Assembly: GCF_030247195.1 (NCBI RefSeq) | Contig: NC_080671.1 | Coordinates: 64,067,089-64,131,088 of the forward strand | Length of the DNA: 64,000 bases | Origin: Topomyia yanbarensis | Taxonomy: Eukaryota; Arthropoda; Insecta; Diptera; Culicidae | Reading direction: 5' to 3' | Part shown: in pieces, positions 33,190 through 43,549 of the stretch | How the letters are laid out: every line of letters starts with the position of its first letter | How positions within the stretch are numbered: the first letter of the stretch is position 1 | Notes under the pieces: generated by a model | What the model was told of the DNA's origin: nothing | Seen by the model: only the letters and a program-made list of their open reading frames with translations | Database searches by the model: none | Program-made: the position numbers and the translations under genes

Positions 33190-34410
33190 TCAGTCAGTTC
33201 AGTCAGTTCAGTCAGTTCAGTCAGTTCAGTCAGTTCAGTCAGTTCAGTCAGTTCAGTCAGTTCAGTCAGTTCAGTCAGTTCAGTCAGTTCAGTCAGTTCA
33301 GTCAGTTCAGTCAGTTCAGTCAGTTCAGTCAGTTCAGTCAGTTCAGTCAGTTCAGTCAGTTCAGTCAGTTCAGTCAGTTCAGTCAGTTCAGTCAGTTCAG
33401 TCAGTTCAGTCAGTTCAGTCAGTTCAGTCAGTTCAGTCAGTTCAGTCAGTTCAGTCAGTTCAGTCAGTTCAGTCAGTTCAGTCAGTTCAGTCAGTTCAGT
33501 CAGTTCAGTCAGTTCAGTCAGTTCAGTCAGTTCAGTCAGTTCAGTCAGTTCAGTCAGTTCAGTCAGTTCAGTCAGTTCAGTCAGTTCAGTCAGTTCAGTC
33601 AGTTCAGTCAGTTCAGTCAGTTCAGTCAGTTCAGTCAGTTCAGTCAGTTCAGTCAGTTCAGTCAGTTCAGTCAGTTCAGTCAGTTCAGTCAGTTCAGTCA
33701 GTTCAGTCAGTTCAGTCAGTTCAGTCAGTTCAGTCAGTTCAGTCAGTTCAGTCAGTTCAGTCAGTTCAGTCAGTTCAGTCAGTTCAGTCAGTTCAGTCAG
33801 TTCAGTCAGTTCAGTCAGTTCAGTCAGTTCAGTCAGTTCAGTCAGTTCAGTCAGTTCAGTCAGTTCAGTCAGTTCAGTCAGTTCAGTCAGTTCAGTCAGT
33901 TCAGTCAGTTCAGTCAGTTCAGTCAGTTCAGTCAGTTCAGTCAGTTCAGTCAGTTCAGTCAGTTCAGTCAGTTCAGTCAGTTCAGTCAGTTCAGTCAGTT
34001 CAGTCAGTTCAGTCAGTTCAGTCAGTTCAGTCAGTTCAGTCAGTTCAGTCAGTTCAGTCAGTTCAGTCAGTTCAGTCAGTTCAGTCAGTTCAGTCAGTTC
34101 AGTCAGTTCAGTCAGTTCAGTCAGTTCAGTCAGTTCAGTCAGTTCAGTCAGTTCAGTCAGTTCAGTCAGTTCAGTCAGTTCAGTCAGTTCAGTCAGTTCA
34201 GTCAGTTCATTCAGTTCAGTCAGTTCAGTCAGTTCAGTCAGTTCAGTCAGTTCAGTCAGTTCAGTCAGTTCAGTCAGTTCAGTCAGTTTAGTCAGTTCAG
34301 TTAGTTCAGTCAGTTCAGTCGGTTCAGTCGGTTCAGTCAGTTCAATCAGTTCAATCAGTTCAGTCAGTTCAATCAGTTCAGTCGGTTCAGTCAGTTCAGT
34401 AAGTTCATAA
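33190..34410. repeat. 9-bp satellite, TTCAGTCAG, near perfect
   Basis: Roughly 120 copies of TTCAGTCAG, almost without substitutions until about 34200, then with scattered changes (TTCATTCAG at 34207, TTTAGTCAG, TTCGGTCAG-like) to 34410. It adjoins the CATTCAGCT array with a mixed zone at 33120-33190 where the two monomers alternate. Homogeneity suggests recent expansion or conversion. The 459-residue S-S-V frame is an artefact. Confidence 0.97.
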
Positions 34411-34571
34411 TTTTATTTATTATGTTAGTTTTCTTTATTTAATTAATTTGGATTATTTAATTATTGGTTCAATTAATTTAATTAATTTATCAATTATTTA
34501 GTTGAATTTATCATTTTTATTAATTTATTTTTTCCTTTTTTCGACATTTTCTTTTTTACTTTTTAATGACA
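34411..34571. repeat. Degenerate T-rich flank of the array
   Basis: TTTATTTAATTAATTT-type text, of the kind that flanks the other 9-bp arrays here. No gene. Confidence 0.7.
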
Positions 34572-35018
34572 TTCAATTAGCTAGGGATTACTAAGTAGAG
34601 GAAGTTATGAAAATTTTATTGTCATGGTACTCAAGTGAGAGCAAGGACGTAAAATATTCAGATCGGAAAACTAGAAGTGGCAGGGTCATTGGAGACCTCC
34701 TTACAATCGAATTATTTTTATTCTAGTGGCAGGAGTCGAGCTGAGGCAGAATCGGTTACGAATCGCTCGAGTTTACCAACATATCTCACGGAAAAGACAG
34801 ACTTTTCCTTCTTTATCATCGGAACAGACTCTGCCTAAACTCGGCTCCTGCCAGTAGAAGCCAAAAGATTGGTACGTAAGATTTAAGCCTGTTTCAAATG
34901 GCCTTACTACTTCTAGTATTCTGATCTGTATATTTCACATCCTTGCTCTCCCTTGAATACTACGAGTCTAAAAAATTTCACAGCTTTCTCTACTTATCAA
35001 TCTCTAGCTAATTAATTA
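34572..35018. mobile_element. Foldback MITE FB3, about 447 bp
   Basis: The left half TTAGCTAGGGATTACTAAGT-AGAG...GAGAGCAAGGACGTAAAATA (34577-34660) is a diverged complement of the right half (34930-35015). The inverted relationship continues through GGCAGGAGTCGAGCTGAGGC near 34730 and its partner near 34830-34858. It is therefore nearly one full-length hairpin. No coding capacity; terminal TTAGCTA is palindromic with flanking TTAATTA, so the TSD is not certain. Confidence 0.8.
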
Positions 35019-35056
35019 AATAATTAAAATAAATAAGTGTATTTCATTCATTTGGT

Positions 35057-35204
35057 TTTAACGCACCCAACTAGAGACTAGGGAGATCGCAGGTTCGTTC
35101 ACCGTTCCGGTCATTCTTTCTCTATCTGTTTTCCAGTGGACACGTTCATAAAAATCCTTGAAAAAGGAAAAAACGAAGACTCACGCCCAAACAAGGAATA
35201 TATA
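35057..35204 (+). mobile_element. tRNA-derived SINE family S2, copy a (internally deleted)
   Basis: AACGCACCCAACTAGAGACT-GGGAGATCGCAGGTTCG matches copy c at 40662-40700, but the text then jumps to TTCACCGTTCCGGTCATTC, so about 65 bp present in copies b and c are deleted, including half of box B. It ends with AACAAGGAATATAT, as does copy b. Confidence 0.75.
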
Positions 35205-35511
35205 AATTCCATCAACGGCTGGATTTGTCGTTAGCATCTGCCACTAGGCTTTGAGGGCAGACATCAACATGCCCCTCCATAGCTCTTTCATTGCCAAAAG
35301 TCTGGCGGTGACTGAGCTAGGAAAGGGGGCAAACAGTGATAATAAATATCTCAAGCCTTGAGGGCAGTCCACTGGACCTAAAAATAGATAACGAGAGAGA
35401 TTTGACCCGATCGATGAGAGGGAGAGGTGACGATCTGCTTATAGGAGACATTGAGGGTCGATGGGTCAGTTAGGAGGTATTGGAGGCTGCGGCGGTGAGC
35501 ATGAAACACAT
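35205..35511. other. Unassigned sequence between two S2 SINEs
   Basis: A moderately GC-rich stretch containing GAGGGCAG twice (35252 and 35361) and CTTGAGGGCAG-type text. It is unlike the AT-rich surroundings and may be a fragment of another element. No coding region recognised. Confidence 0.35.
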
Positions 35512-35755
35512 GGTTGGGAACATGTGATAGCATCATCACAGTTCCTTGATCCTCCATCCAACTAGAGACTGGGGGGATCGCAGGTTCGATTCCTGCTTGA
35601 AAACATATCTTGTCCCAGTGTTTCCAAAAAAGGTGAATTTTCACCGTTTCTTCATTCTCACCATTCCGGTCATTCTTTCTCTATCTGTTTTCCAGTGGAC
35701 ACGTTCATAAAAATTGTTGAAAATGGAAAAAAAACAAAAACTTACGTCTAAACAA
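35512..35755 (+). mobile_element. tRNA-derived SINE family S2, copy b
   Basis: It shares with copy c the lead-in GTTGGGAACATGTGAT-GCATCATCACAGTTCC, a perfect box B GGTTCGATTCC (35583-35593) and the body (TTCCAGTGGACACGTTCA). Box A is lost: the text goes from CTTGAT directly to CCTCCATCCAAC. It ends in A-rich text and AACAAGGAATATAT. Confidence 0.8.
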
Positions 35756-36039
35756 GGAATATATATTCATTTCATTCTTTTTTCAGTTAATGCATTATAT
35801 TCTGTTTCTTCATTTTATTAATATTGCTACCTAGTTTGTTCAATTATTTCTTTTTTTCATTCCATAAAATTTTTTAATTTGCTCGATTTAATTTAATTGA
35901 ACTTTTCTTATTTTTCACATATTAAATTACTAGTTTAATTCATTTGTTTTATTTATCTGATTTCAAATAATGATTTTTCACATTTTTTCTATTTTTTTGT
36001 TTAATTATCTTTGTAATCTTTTTGCTTTTCTCATATAGA
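35756..36039. repeat. Degenerate T-rich repeat
   Basis: TTCATTTCATTCTTTT, ATTTTATTAAT and similar runs, like 22980-24335. No gene. Confidence 0.75.
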
Positions 36040-36620
36040 AAGGTTATGCAATCACTCTGAAAAACGTCAACCTAATAATTTTTTTTTTCGACTCGTTTAG
36101 GGTTTCTGGATTTTAACAGGGGCGTAGTTGATGGTTTACGGAGAGGGGTTACACCCCCCCCCCTCTACTGTTCGCGCCCCTCCTTTAAAAATCTCCTTAA
36201 ATCACTTCTCAGACCACCACCCCATCCAGCCCTCATACCCCTCCCTTTCAACCCCATCATCTTTAAACCACCACTGTATCACAAAGCATACCAATTTAAG
36301 CTGGGGAGTCGTTCGTTCATGGGACTTTCGCCCTCCTCACATACCCACCCCTGCATGACAAAATGAGTTAGCAAGCAGATAACATTGATCTAATGCTGAT
36401 TAGGCTAATGGAGTATGATATTTTTTTGTTTCAAGTGTTTCACCGTCGACACGTAGCTCATCAAGTTCGTGGCTGGCATGCCATTGTGTATAAGTGAAAA
36501 GTGTACTAAGAATGTAATGGACATTTCCACAATTATGTTGAACATAAAAAGCCTCCGTGCCATAGTTTAGAGAGATGAGAAAGTCACAATTGCACCGCTA
36601 GGTGGATTAAAACAGGTTTT
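36040..36620 (+). repeat. Dispersed repeat family D1, copy 2
   Basis: Aligned with 7131-7595 over most of its length (see copy 1), with an extra C-rich part at about 36110-36260 (a run of ten C at about 36155-36165) and about 50 extra bases near 36550-36600 (GAAAGTCACAATTGCACCGC). No coding capacity; the Pro/Ser-rich 76-residue frame at 36128-36358 follows the C-rich composition. Confidence 0.72.
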
Positions 36621-36624
36621 TTTG

Positions 36625-36720
36625 TGCGGAACTAAAAATATGTTCATCATACCTCTAGTTGGGTGCCTACTTCGCATTAGCTCTACAAACTAATAAATAA
36701 ACCAACAGTGATATGTGCGG
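36625..36720 (+). repeat. Short dispersed repeat T, copy 2
   Basis: TGTGCGGAACT, GTTCATCATACCTCTAGTTG, GGTGCCTACTTCGCAT and CTACAAACTAATAAAT match 23951-24030 and the complement of 59720-59795. It follows copy 2 of D1 directly. Confidence 0.75.
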
Positions 36721-36834
36721 GATTCCATGAGACACCGGCCGACCGCAAAATATGACCATCGTCGATTTGAACGAAGCTTTAATCGGTTAATGAATCTCCA
36801 TGATTTTCTCCGCCAATTGCAATATTTTTAAACA

Positions 36835-37440
36835 AGAGCAATTTTTCAAAAGGGCGTGGACGTTTCTATGTGGAATTATTTTTATTTTTTGTGCGATTAC
36901 TATATTTTTACAGCAAAACTGTTTTTTTTTATTATAGAGGTTTTAACCTTAAGGTCATTCGCCTCTTCGGGTTAGAAAAATCTCTTATGAAAAATTTCTA
37001 ACCCTATGTGCGGGGTCGGGACTCGAACCCAGGTGCGCTGCGTACAAGGCAATCGATTTACCAATACGCTACGCCCACTCCCAGCAAAACTGTCTGAGGA
37101 GTTACAGGAAATGAATACTCTGTACGAAAAAAAATATAAACTGAAAAAAATGTTGTGTCATTTATCACAGAAATATATTATGTCGAAAATTTAAATAGCA
37201 ATTTTTTTTTTATTTTTATATATTTATATTTATTTATAAACTTTTCGGTGTATTTGGATCATGTAGAAGCTTTCAATGAAAAAGTTTTCCTAACAGCAAC
37301 TTTTAACATATTTTTATAATTCATACTATTTGCAGTCAAAAATTCAATTATCTTTTTTTGAAAATGCCAAATTCCATTTTAAATCAAAATGCTCACAACT
37401 AAAATTTTCTGAAATACGACATCTGGAGACATTTTGAATT
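36835..37440 (-). repeat. Repeat family D2, inverted copy interrupted by a SINE
   Basis: AAGAGCAATTTTTCAAAAGGGCGT (first 20 bases at 36836) and the following text match the complement of 46480-46610; TTGACTGCA-AATA and GCATTTTGATTTAAAAT-type text near 37330-37390 match the complement of 45860-45960. SINE S1 copy 2 lies inside at 36923-37081. No coding region. Confidence 0.72.
36923..37081 (-). mobile_element. tRNA-derived SINE, family S1, copy 2
   Basis: Minus-strand SINE with box A at about 37061-37071 (complement of CCAATACGCTA), perfect box B at 37019-37029 (GGTTCGAGTCC), body as in copy 1 and an A-tail read as T9 after 36922. The 12-bp duplication CAGCAAAACTGT flanks it (36911-36922 and 37082-37093). 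It sits in a D2 repeat whose uninterrupted relative lies at about 46500-46520. Confidence 0.92.
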
Positions 37441-40400
37441 TAGTTTCAACAACACAATTTTTTATTTTATTACGACCTTTTCATACATTATTCGCGACGA
37501 TAGCTTTAAAGGATTAAGTTAATTAATTGATTATATAATTAAGCCATGTACTGTTTTAGGTATTTTCCGATACCGAACCATTTCTAAACAGGTCCAATAG
37601 TTTCAAACAAGAAATCGTTTACATTTTCAAATAAAGTTAAGTAAAAGTTGTTTTAAGAATTGGGCATAGTTGTTGTTGCATTTAGAAAGTTGATCTGTAT
37701 CGATGTATTATGTAAGCAATAAAGACTTTCAATCATAAAGAGCGTATGCTTAAAAAAAATCGAACAAAATAAAATCCAATGTCTGACGTCATTTAAAAAA
37801 GCAAATAACTGTTTTCGAACAACAAGAACAATTAGTTACTACAGTGAATTTAATTAGAAATGTAAATGTCACTTGTGCCTAGGAACTTAAAATGGCCTGC
37901 GTTAAGCCAAACCGAACTGAGCACTATAATTTTTTTCTGGAATTTTTCACGCCAAAATTTATTTTTCGTTATCTTACCATTAATATAGAAAATTAAAAAA
38001 AAAATGCTTACCCCCGATTACTATTTGAGTTCTCAAAAATATACCGATGTGGACGGTTCTGCTTGAGAGACCAGCAGCTTACCATCAGATTAGCATTGAT
38101 ATTGATTTTAGCTTGATTGATATCCACATCACAGATAGAGGAATGTAATAGCATGGGTTAAGTGCGCAACATCTGCGTTCATAGCATTGAAAAGTTTTTG
38201 ATTCGTATAAGTATCCATAGTAATTTTCTAAACAAAACAACTAGCAATTTTACAACTGTTGTATCAAAATCTCGGCTATTGTGTAAAATAAAGCTTCAAT
38301 GTAACTCAATACATAGTTGGTTTTGTACATCAAAAACCATGCACCCCGAAATATCCAGTTCCTGTAGAATTAAAAGGATTACCATTATTTCGTGGCTTCA
38401 AGCCACACTCCGTGGCATTTCCATACGTGCATTAAAAATATTTAACTCTGAAAATCCTGCTCACGAGACACGTTCCTTTGGTTTCTGGCCTGCCTCAGTT
38501 TACCAACTCTTTCCCATCCATGGACGGACAGATTTGCCGGAGGAGGATTTCTACAAAGCACTCCACAGAGCCGAGTTGATTACATCCCGTCCTTTCTCGC
38601 AGCAGTAGCAGCATTTGATGTAAAAAAATCGGGTTGTTGAAGTAAAACTGGATTGTATGAATTATATCCATATGAATATGGATGAGTGAGGGTGAGCTGG
38701 CAAAAACGTGGTGCTCTTCGAGACGAAATTTGCTCCATGCTTTCCCATCCACTCGGGCACGGTTGTCTTAGTAGCAGCAGCGCAGTGAAGCGATAGGAAT
38801 TGTGACGTGTGCTGTGAGTAGAATTTTCGGTTTCCAGCTGGAACATTAGCATTCACAACGTAGGTGGGTTTGGGCTCTCTATTTATTCCTTTTTTTCGAG
38901 GAGGGAAGAAAAAAAACAGAAAGAGGAAACCCATCGCCAATATCGTCTCAATCAATTAGAGGAAATCGGCTGAATTCATCGCAGATGAATAGATTCCGAG
39001 ATTGATTGAATAAAGTTGTCAATCAAATTACGAATGTTAAATTAGTCTGTTTTTTTTCTTTCTCGTGATTGAGTCGAATGTGTTGGGATGGGTATTGACG
39101 GAAGCTACTCTGCAGGTAAGTAGGTCATCATCTTTCCATCCTTTGGTTGTCTTGATGCGGCAATATTTTTCATTCATTTTCGAGAAGTCGTCCTTGGAAC
39201 TAAAGCAATAATCTTTTACTTTGTAGTCATCTCTGATAATTTCAAGCTACACTGATCGGAAGCAATATCGTAAACCAATGTTGTATGAAGGCAAGGCTTA
39301 TGGTGCTACTGGCATCCTATCGAAAGGAAAGTTTCTTCTTCTACATTCAATGGAGATTCGTCGAAGAAGACAGATTGAAGACCAGAAGAGGAAAACTTCT
39401 TTAGTTAATTCGCTGGGAGACGAAGCCTTTGTTCGTCATTTTAAAAACCTATGCATCTGGACGAGATTGTGCCTCCGAAGGGAAGAAAATCTACTCGATG
39501 TTCGTCATCTGCCAGTTTTCTTTTTCCTCACAACAGTATGGTGCAGTTTCGTATGGCTGGCATTGTTGAATTCAGCTTCTAGATTGAGTGCTTCACCGAT
39601 GGTAGAAAAATGATAAACAAAGATAATTAAATTGTTTTTCAGCAGACTCAGCAGAGTACTTCGATATAGATTTTGTTGGAATTTTTCGGCAAATTGATGA
39701 CAAAGGGAAACGAGAATTTGAAATTGAAAGACAGATAGGTATTCTGGAGTAAACCACACAAAATCTTAGAACGCAAAACTAGAGCTAGACAGACTCATAT
39801 GGACATGATCGAAAGGAAATGTGAGGAATCTTTTGGCTTCTGCTGGCATTTATTCAGTCTATATCTTTAATTTCAAAGTGATGACATGTACATATTTATA
39901 CATGAATCGATTGCAGTCAATGCAGGCCACAAATTATGGGAGAATGTTTTTATAAAATTCATTGGATGTGCATGTTTTGGTGAATGTTATTGTGGATTTT
40001 GTTTGTTTTGGGAGAGTATGCCCTAGAAAGGAGTTACTCGAATTTGACTTGGCTTATCTGCTAGAACCCATAAAACATATTATCATATGTGGCTGACAAA
40101 ACTAGGAGTGGACAGAATCAGATTTGACCGCATATTCCAAGTCTCATTAAAATGCGTACCAAATTGTTTGGATTCGTATCATCAACCGTTGACTACATTA
40201 GCTATTTCTCTCGGCACTGTAAACCCGGTAGAAATGGTTGCAATCTACCAAAACAAACATTTCACGATCCACACACAATGAACATTGAACATTATAAAAG
40301 TTGGATTTGAATGTTTCGTGTTCCACTCGTCAGTAACTAACACCAACTTGATGTCAGTTAAACTATCCGAAATAACACCAAATCGGCGCCAGTTGGACAC

Positions 40401-40611
40401 TAAATCCAAACAGTTCACACAACATATGTGAATCATGATGTAGTCCTAACGGATATGTTTCTGACAATACCCATCTCTAGTTGTTGCTTTTGATAGCAAG
40501 GTTAGGAAAACGATACAATGAAATGTTGTATTTGTGAAGTGTTTATGTCTTCTCGCGGATAAACGAGTTTTTGCCTTCGCTTACGCTAACTCTGTGGCGG
40601 TGATCACGATA
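37441..40611. other. No recognised feature
   Basis: About 3.2 kb with no domain-bearing frame. The longest frames (38162-38608 +, 148 residues; 39278-39613 +, 111 residues) have no recognisable motif and overlap equal-length frames on the other strand. This and 56-58.8 kb are the stretches least like transposon debris, so host non-coding DNA is possible. Confidence 0.45.
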
Positions 40612-40885
40612 CTGTTGGGAATATGTGATGACATCATCACAGTTCCTCGATGGCGGAGTGGTTAACGCACCCAACTGGAGACTGGGAGATCGCAGGTTCG
40701 ATTCCTGCTTGAGGACATATCTTTTCTCAGTGTTTCCAATAAAAAAGGTGAATTTTCACTGTTTCTTCAATCTCACCGTTCCGGTCATCCTTTCTCTGTC
40801 AATGTTCCAGTGGACACGTTCAGAAAAATCCTTGAAAACAGGAAAAAACAAAGACGCGCGTCAAAACAATGTACTAATTTCTTTG
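40612..40885 (+). mobile_element. tRNA-derived SINE family S2, copy c (most complete)
   Basis: Pol III box A TGGCGGAGTGG at 40651-40661 and box B GGTTCGATTCC at 40695-40705 lie 33 bp apart (between boxes), as in tRNA genes, within GATGGCGGAGTGGTTAACGC...CCTGCTTGAGGAC. The body (GGTGAATTTTCACTGTTTC, CCAGTGGACACGTTCAGAAA) matches copies a and b. A 37-bp lead-in (GTTGGGAATATGTGATGACA...) is shared with copy b, so the true 5' end is upstream of the tRNA-like head. The head cannot be a functional tRNA: there is no closing acceptor stem and the transcript runs into the body. Confidence 0.85.
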
Positions 40886-41219
40886 TTTGTTTAGTGCTTA
40901 TTTGACCAATCTAAACCACTGGGTTTATAATGTGCGTGGGGAATACGCAAGGTCTTGTCTGAGTGAAGGATAACTTTTTGAATTCTATATGAGGCTTCAG
41001 AATTGACAATTCGCAAGAACAATTCAAACCCAATTTGTGGCAGTCATATCAGCACGAAGAACAAATGTTTTATTGACATGTTCAATGGTTTTCATAAAAC
41101 ATTAAATCATCTTTAAACCTTTTAATTGTTCATATCTTATTGTGTACTTGCATATGCTTTGGAATAGTATATGCACTGTGTTACTGTCAAGTTAACCATA
41201 TTTCTTCATGAGAAGAAAT

Positions 41220-41996
41220 GTGCAAACGTGATATCTGCGACCTTGAACCTATCTGCTGTGGTTTTTGTGAGGCGTATTTAGCCAACAATGTTGTGGTGTT
41301 AACGCTCGTCTTATGAAGGAAGCACTTGTAGCTGGGAAGGCACTGTTTAATTGCCCCCCATCTAGGACAGAGTTGAACGGCCGTTCAATTCGGTCTTATA
41401 TTGCCGACACCAATAACGATCAACCGCCGCTAGCTGATTTGCCTGGGCAAGTGCAACAACTTTTTGATGTTGTCGCTGATTTGAGCAGGAAAATAGATGA
41501 TTTTGCTGGTAAGTCACAACCGATAAAAACTATCTCTGGGTAGCCAGCTTGGCCCCGACTGGGTGTAAAATGCCGCCGGGAAGACCGCAGGCCAGATATT
41601 GTGACACCTGCTGCTAGTGGAACTAAGCCAATTGATCTAAGCGATTTGTCAGTGCCGTCTATCGTGCAAGCTGCTTCACCGGAAAAGTTCTGGTTGTGTC
41701 TGTCCTGTTTAAACCCGCTAATTACCGACAGTGATATACAGCAGATGGTATCACGTTGCCTAAACTCGCAGGACCCTGCTGTCGTTGTTCCCAAAGGAAA
41801 AGATATCACCAACTTGACATTTGTGTCCTACAAAGTTGGGCTTGATTCCGGTTTGAAGGATTTAGCATTGGATCCTGCGTCATGGCCGGCTGGAATGCGG
41901 TTCCGTGAATTCATTATGCTGCCAAAAAACCGGGTTAGCTGTTCCCTGCCTCGTTACTTCCACCGTCCCCGGAAAATGTGCACCAAGCGCGGTTGA
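41220..41996 (+). pseudogene. LINE copy B ORF1 remnants
   Basis: CDLEPICCGFCEAYL near 41236 is a partial Cys-rich finger. The next frame (41313-41543) gives PPLADLPGQVQQLFDVVADL and a helical ending; the frame at 41601-41996 gives SPEKFWLCLSCLNPLITDSD (C-x2-C) and VVPKGKDITNLTFVSYKVGL followed by FREFIMLPKNRVS. The last part parallels ORF1 of copy A. Frameshifts near 41300 and 41560 separate the pieces. The protein would be an RNA-binding ORF1. Confidence 0.65.
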
Positions 41997-42000
41997 TGCA

Positions 42001-42838
42001 AACAACACGATACGAGTGTATTATCAAAATACGAGAGGATTAGGAACGAAGGTGAACGATGTATATTTGGCTGTTATGGATGGATACTATGACGTTTATG
42101 TTCTAACTGAAACCTGGTTGAATGTTAAGATTAACTCTGTACAGCTATTTGGCGATTCATTCACTGTGTACCGAGCTGATCGCAATACCACTAACAGTGC
42201 CCGCTCGCGTGGCGGTAGGGTTTTTGTGGCTGTTTCGAACATTCTCATCTCTTGTCGGATTGCGGAAGGAAGATTCTCTTCCATTGAGAGTGTCTAGGTG
42301 AAACTTAGCAGAGCATCTAGAAACTGTTTCATTGGAGCTGCCTACATACCTCCGGAAAAGCAACATGACTGTAATATTGAGTTCTATCGCAGATTCTATT
42401 GACGAATTGTTCCTGTTTGGAGATTTCAACCAACCCGGGCTCATTTGGACTCCATCTGGTCACGATTTTGCATTCCTCGACCCGACTGCTTCGACCTCCA
42501 CTCCTGCGAGTCGTCTCCTAATTGACGGAATAGCCTTTCATAGACTGAAACAGGTTAGTCTAATTTCCAATCATCAGTCCCGCTTTCTGGACCTAGTTTT
42601 TGTCAGTGAAAGTGCAGTAAGTGAATGGTCTGTTGCGGAGGCGCCCGAAATTTTAGTACCCCTTGACAATCGCCATCCTGCTTTGGAAGTTTTGCTGAAG
42701 TTCCGCCGATGTCTTCGTTACGAGGACGAACCGATTTTTGATAAATTCAATTTTCGCAAGACAGATTATTCCGCTCTTCGACGCTCTCTAATGCGGATCA
42801 ACTGGAATGAGTTGCAACGTTTTGCGACTATGCTGTAA
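42001..42838 (+). pseudogene. LINE copy B endonuclease domain and start of linker
   Basis: IRVYYQNTRGLGTKVNDVYL starts at about 42010, then YDVYVLTETWLN (catalytic Glu), YRADRNTTNSARSRGG, a stop at 42296-42298, AYIPPEK in one phase, and LFLFGDFNQPGLIW (catalytic Asp/Asn, about 42405-42445) in the frame that begins at 42332. The frame continues through FHRLKQVSLISNHQSRFLDL, RHPALEVLLKF and INWNEL and stops at 42836-42838. A frameshift lies between about 42340 and 42400. Confidence 0.78.
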
Positions 42839-43338
42839 CTCACTACAACTGTTTACTTCTGGAATGTGTTGCAGCTTCAGTCCCGAAATATCAACCTGCC
42901 AAGAAACCACCTTGGTCCAATGGAACTCTACGCAGACTAAAACGCTTGCGTAGTAAAGAACTTCGTGCTTTTACTAATCGACGATGTACTTTATCGAAGC
43001 GATTTTTTTCGCTCGCCAGTAACAATTACTGCAGTTATAACAAGTTTCTCTATAGACGTTACGTAAATCGCATACAACTGAACTTACGTCGGAACCCCAA
43101 GGGATTCTGGTCGTTTGTTAACACTAAGAGGAAGGAAACTGGTCTCCCATCAGAAATGTTTCTCGACAACGATGAAGCTTTCTCTGCTGAAGATAAGTGC
43201 AGCTGTTTTGCACGGCACTTTTCGAGCGTCTTCTCTCGAGATTCGGCTTCGCCTGAGGTGATTGACAACGCTGTTCGAGACGTCCCTTCTGACATTTTCA
43301 GCATGGATGTTTTCGTCATCGAAATATCTCGCGTGTAG
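42839..43338 (+). pseudogene. LINE copy B linker before RT
   Basis: The frame at 42946-43338 carries a basic helix segment (SKELRAFTNRRCTLSKRFFS), NLRRNPKGFWSFVNTKRKET (a PKxFWxFVxxKR motif typical of the linker just before RT in CR1/Jockey ORF2) and ADxFAxHFSSVF-like text (DKCSCFARHFSSVF). It ends at 43338 before any RT motif. An upstream part at 42839-42945 is in another frame. Confidence 0.7.
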
Positions 43339-43340
43339 TC

Positions 43341-43545
43341 TTCCCAAACTCTCCCACTCATCCTTATCACTAGCGAAGGACTACAGGGTACGTAGATGAT
43401 GGGTTCTTTACATAGCCTATCATCCATCTTTGCTTGAGCTACCCAAAAATTGAAATCACCTCTAGTCACGGCCGGGTCTCTTGTCAGAATCTCGTTAACC
43501 ATTTCTGGACCAACGTTTTTCTACCACGTATAGGGTCCCGAAACT
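43341..43545 (-). other. Possible tiny LINE endonuclease fragment
   Basis: On the minus strand, RDPAVTRGDFNFWVAQ (about 43430-43480) resembles the GDFNxW motif of R1-type endonucleases, as at 1-548. Only this motif is present, so the call is weak; chance is possible. Confidence 0.25.
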
Positions 43546-43549
43546 ATTT

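Larger units (their letters stand above)
41200..43338 (+). mobile_element. Broken LINE, CR1 clade, copy B
   Basis: Plus-strand order: ORF1 remnants (41220-41996), endonuclease (42001-42700), linker (42700-43338). RT is absent because homology ends near 43338, so it is 3'-truncated or deleted. Segments align with copy A in ORF1, endonuclease and linker, but with many differences, so the two are different subfamilies or old copies. At least four frameshifts are visible. Confidence 0.75.

Noticed and set aside
31776..34410. Frames of 146-459 residues rich in S-S-F, S-S-V or N-E-L
   Set aside because: Same cause: 9-bp satellite period equals three codons.
31800..34410. CRISPR-like array
   Set aside because: Repeats are contiguous 9-mers without spacers, and the genome is eukaryotic.
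38162..38608. 148-residue frame as a host gene
   Set aside because: No known motif, no splice or conserved domain evidence, overlapping frames on the opposite strand of similar length.
40645..40715. Functional tRNA gene
   Set aside because: A and B boxes are present, but there is no acceptor-stem closure and the unit repeats with a shared 3' body; it is a SINE head.
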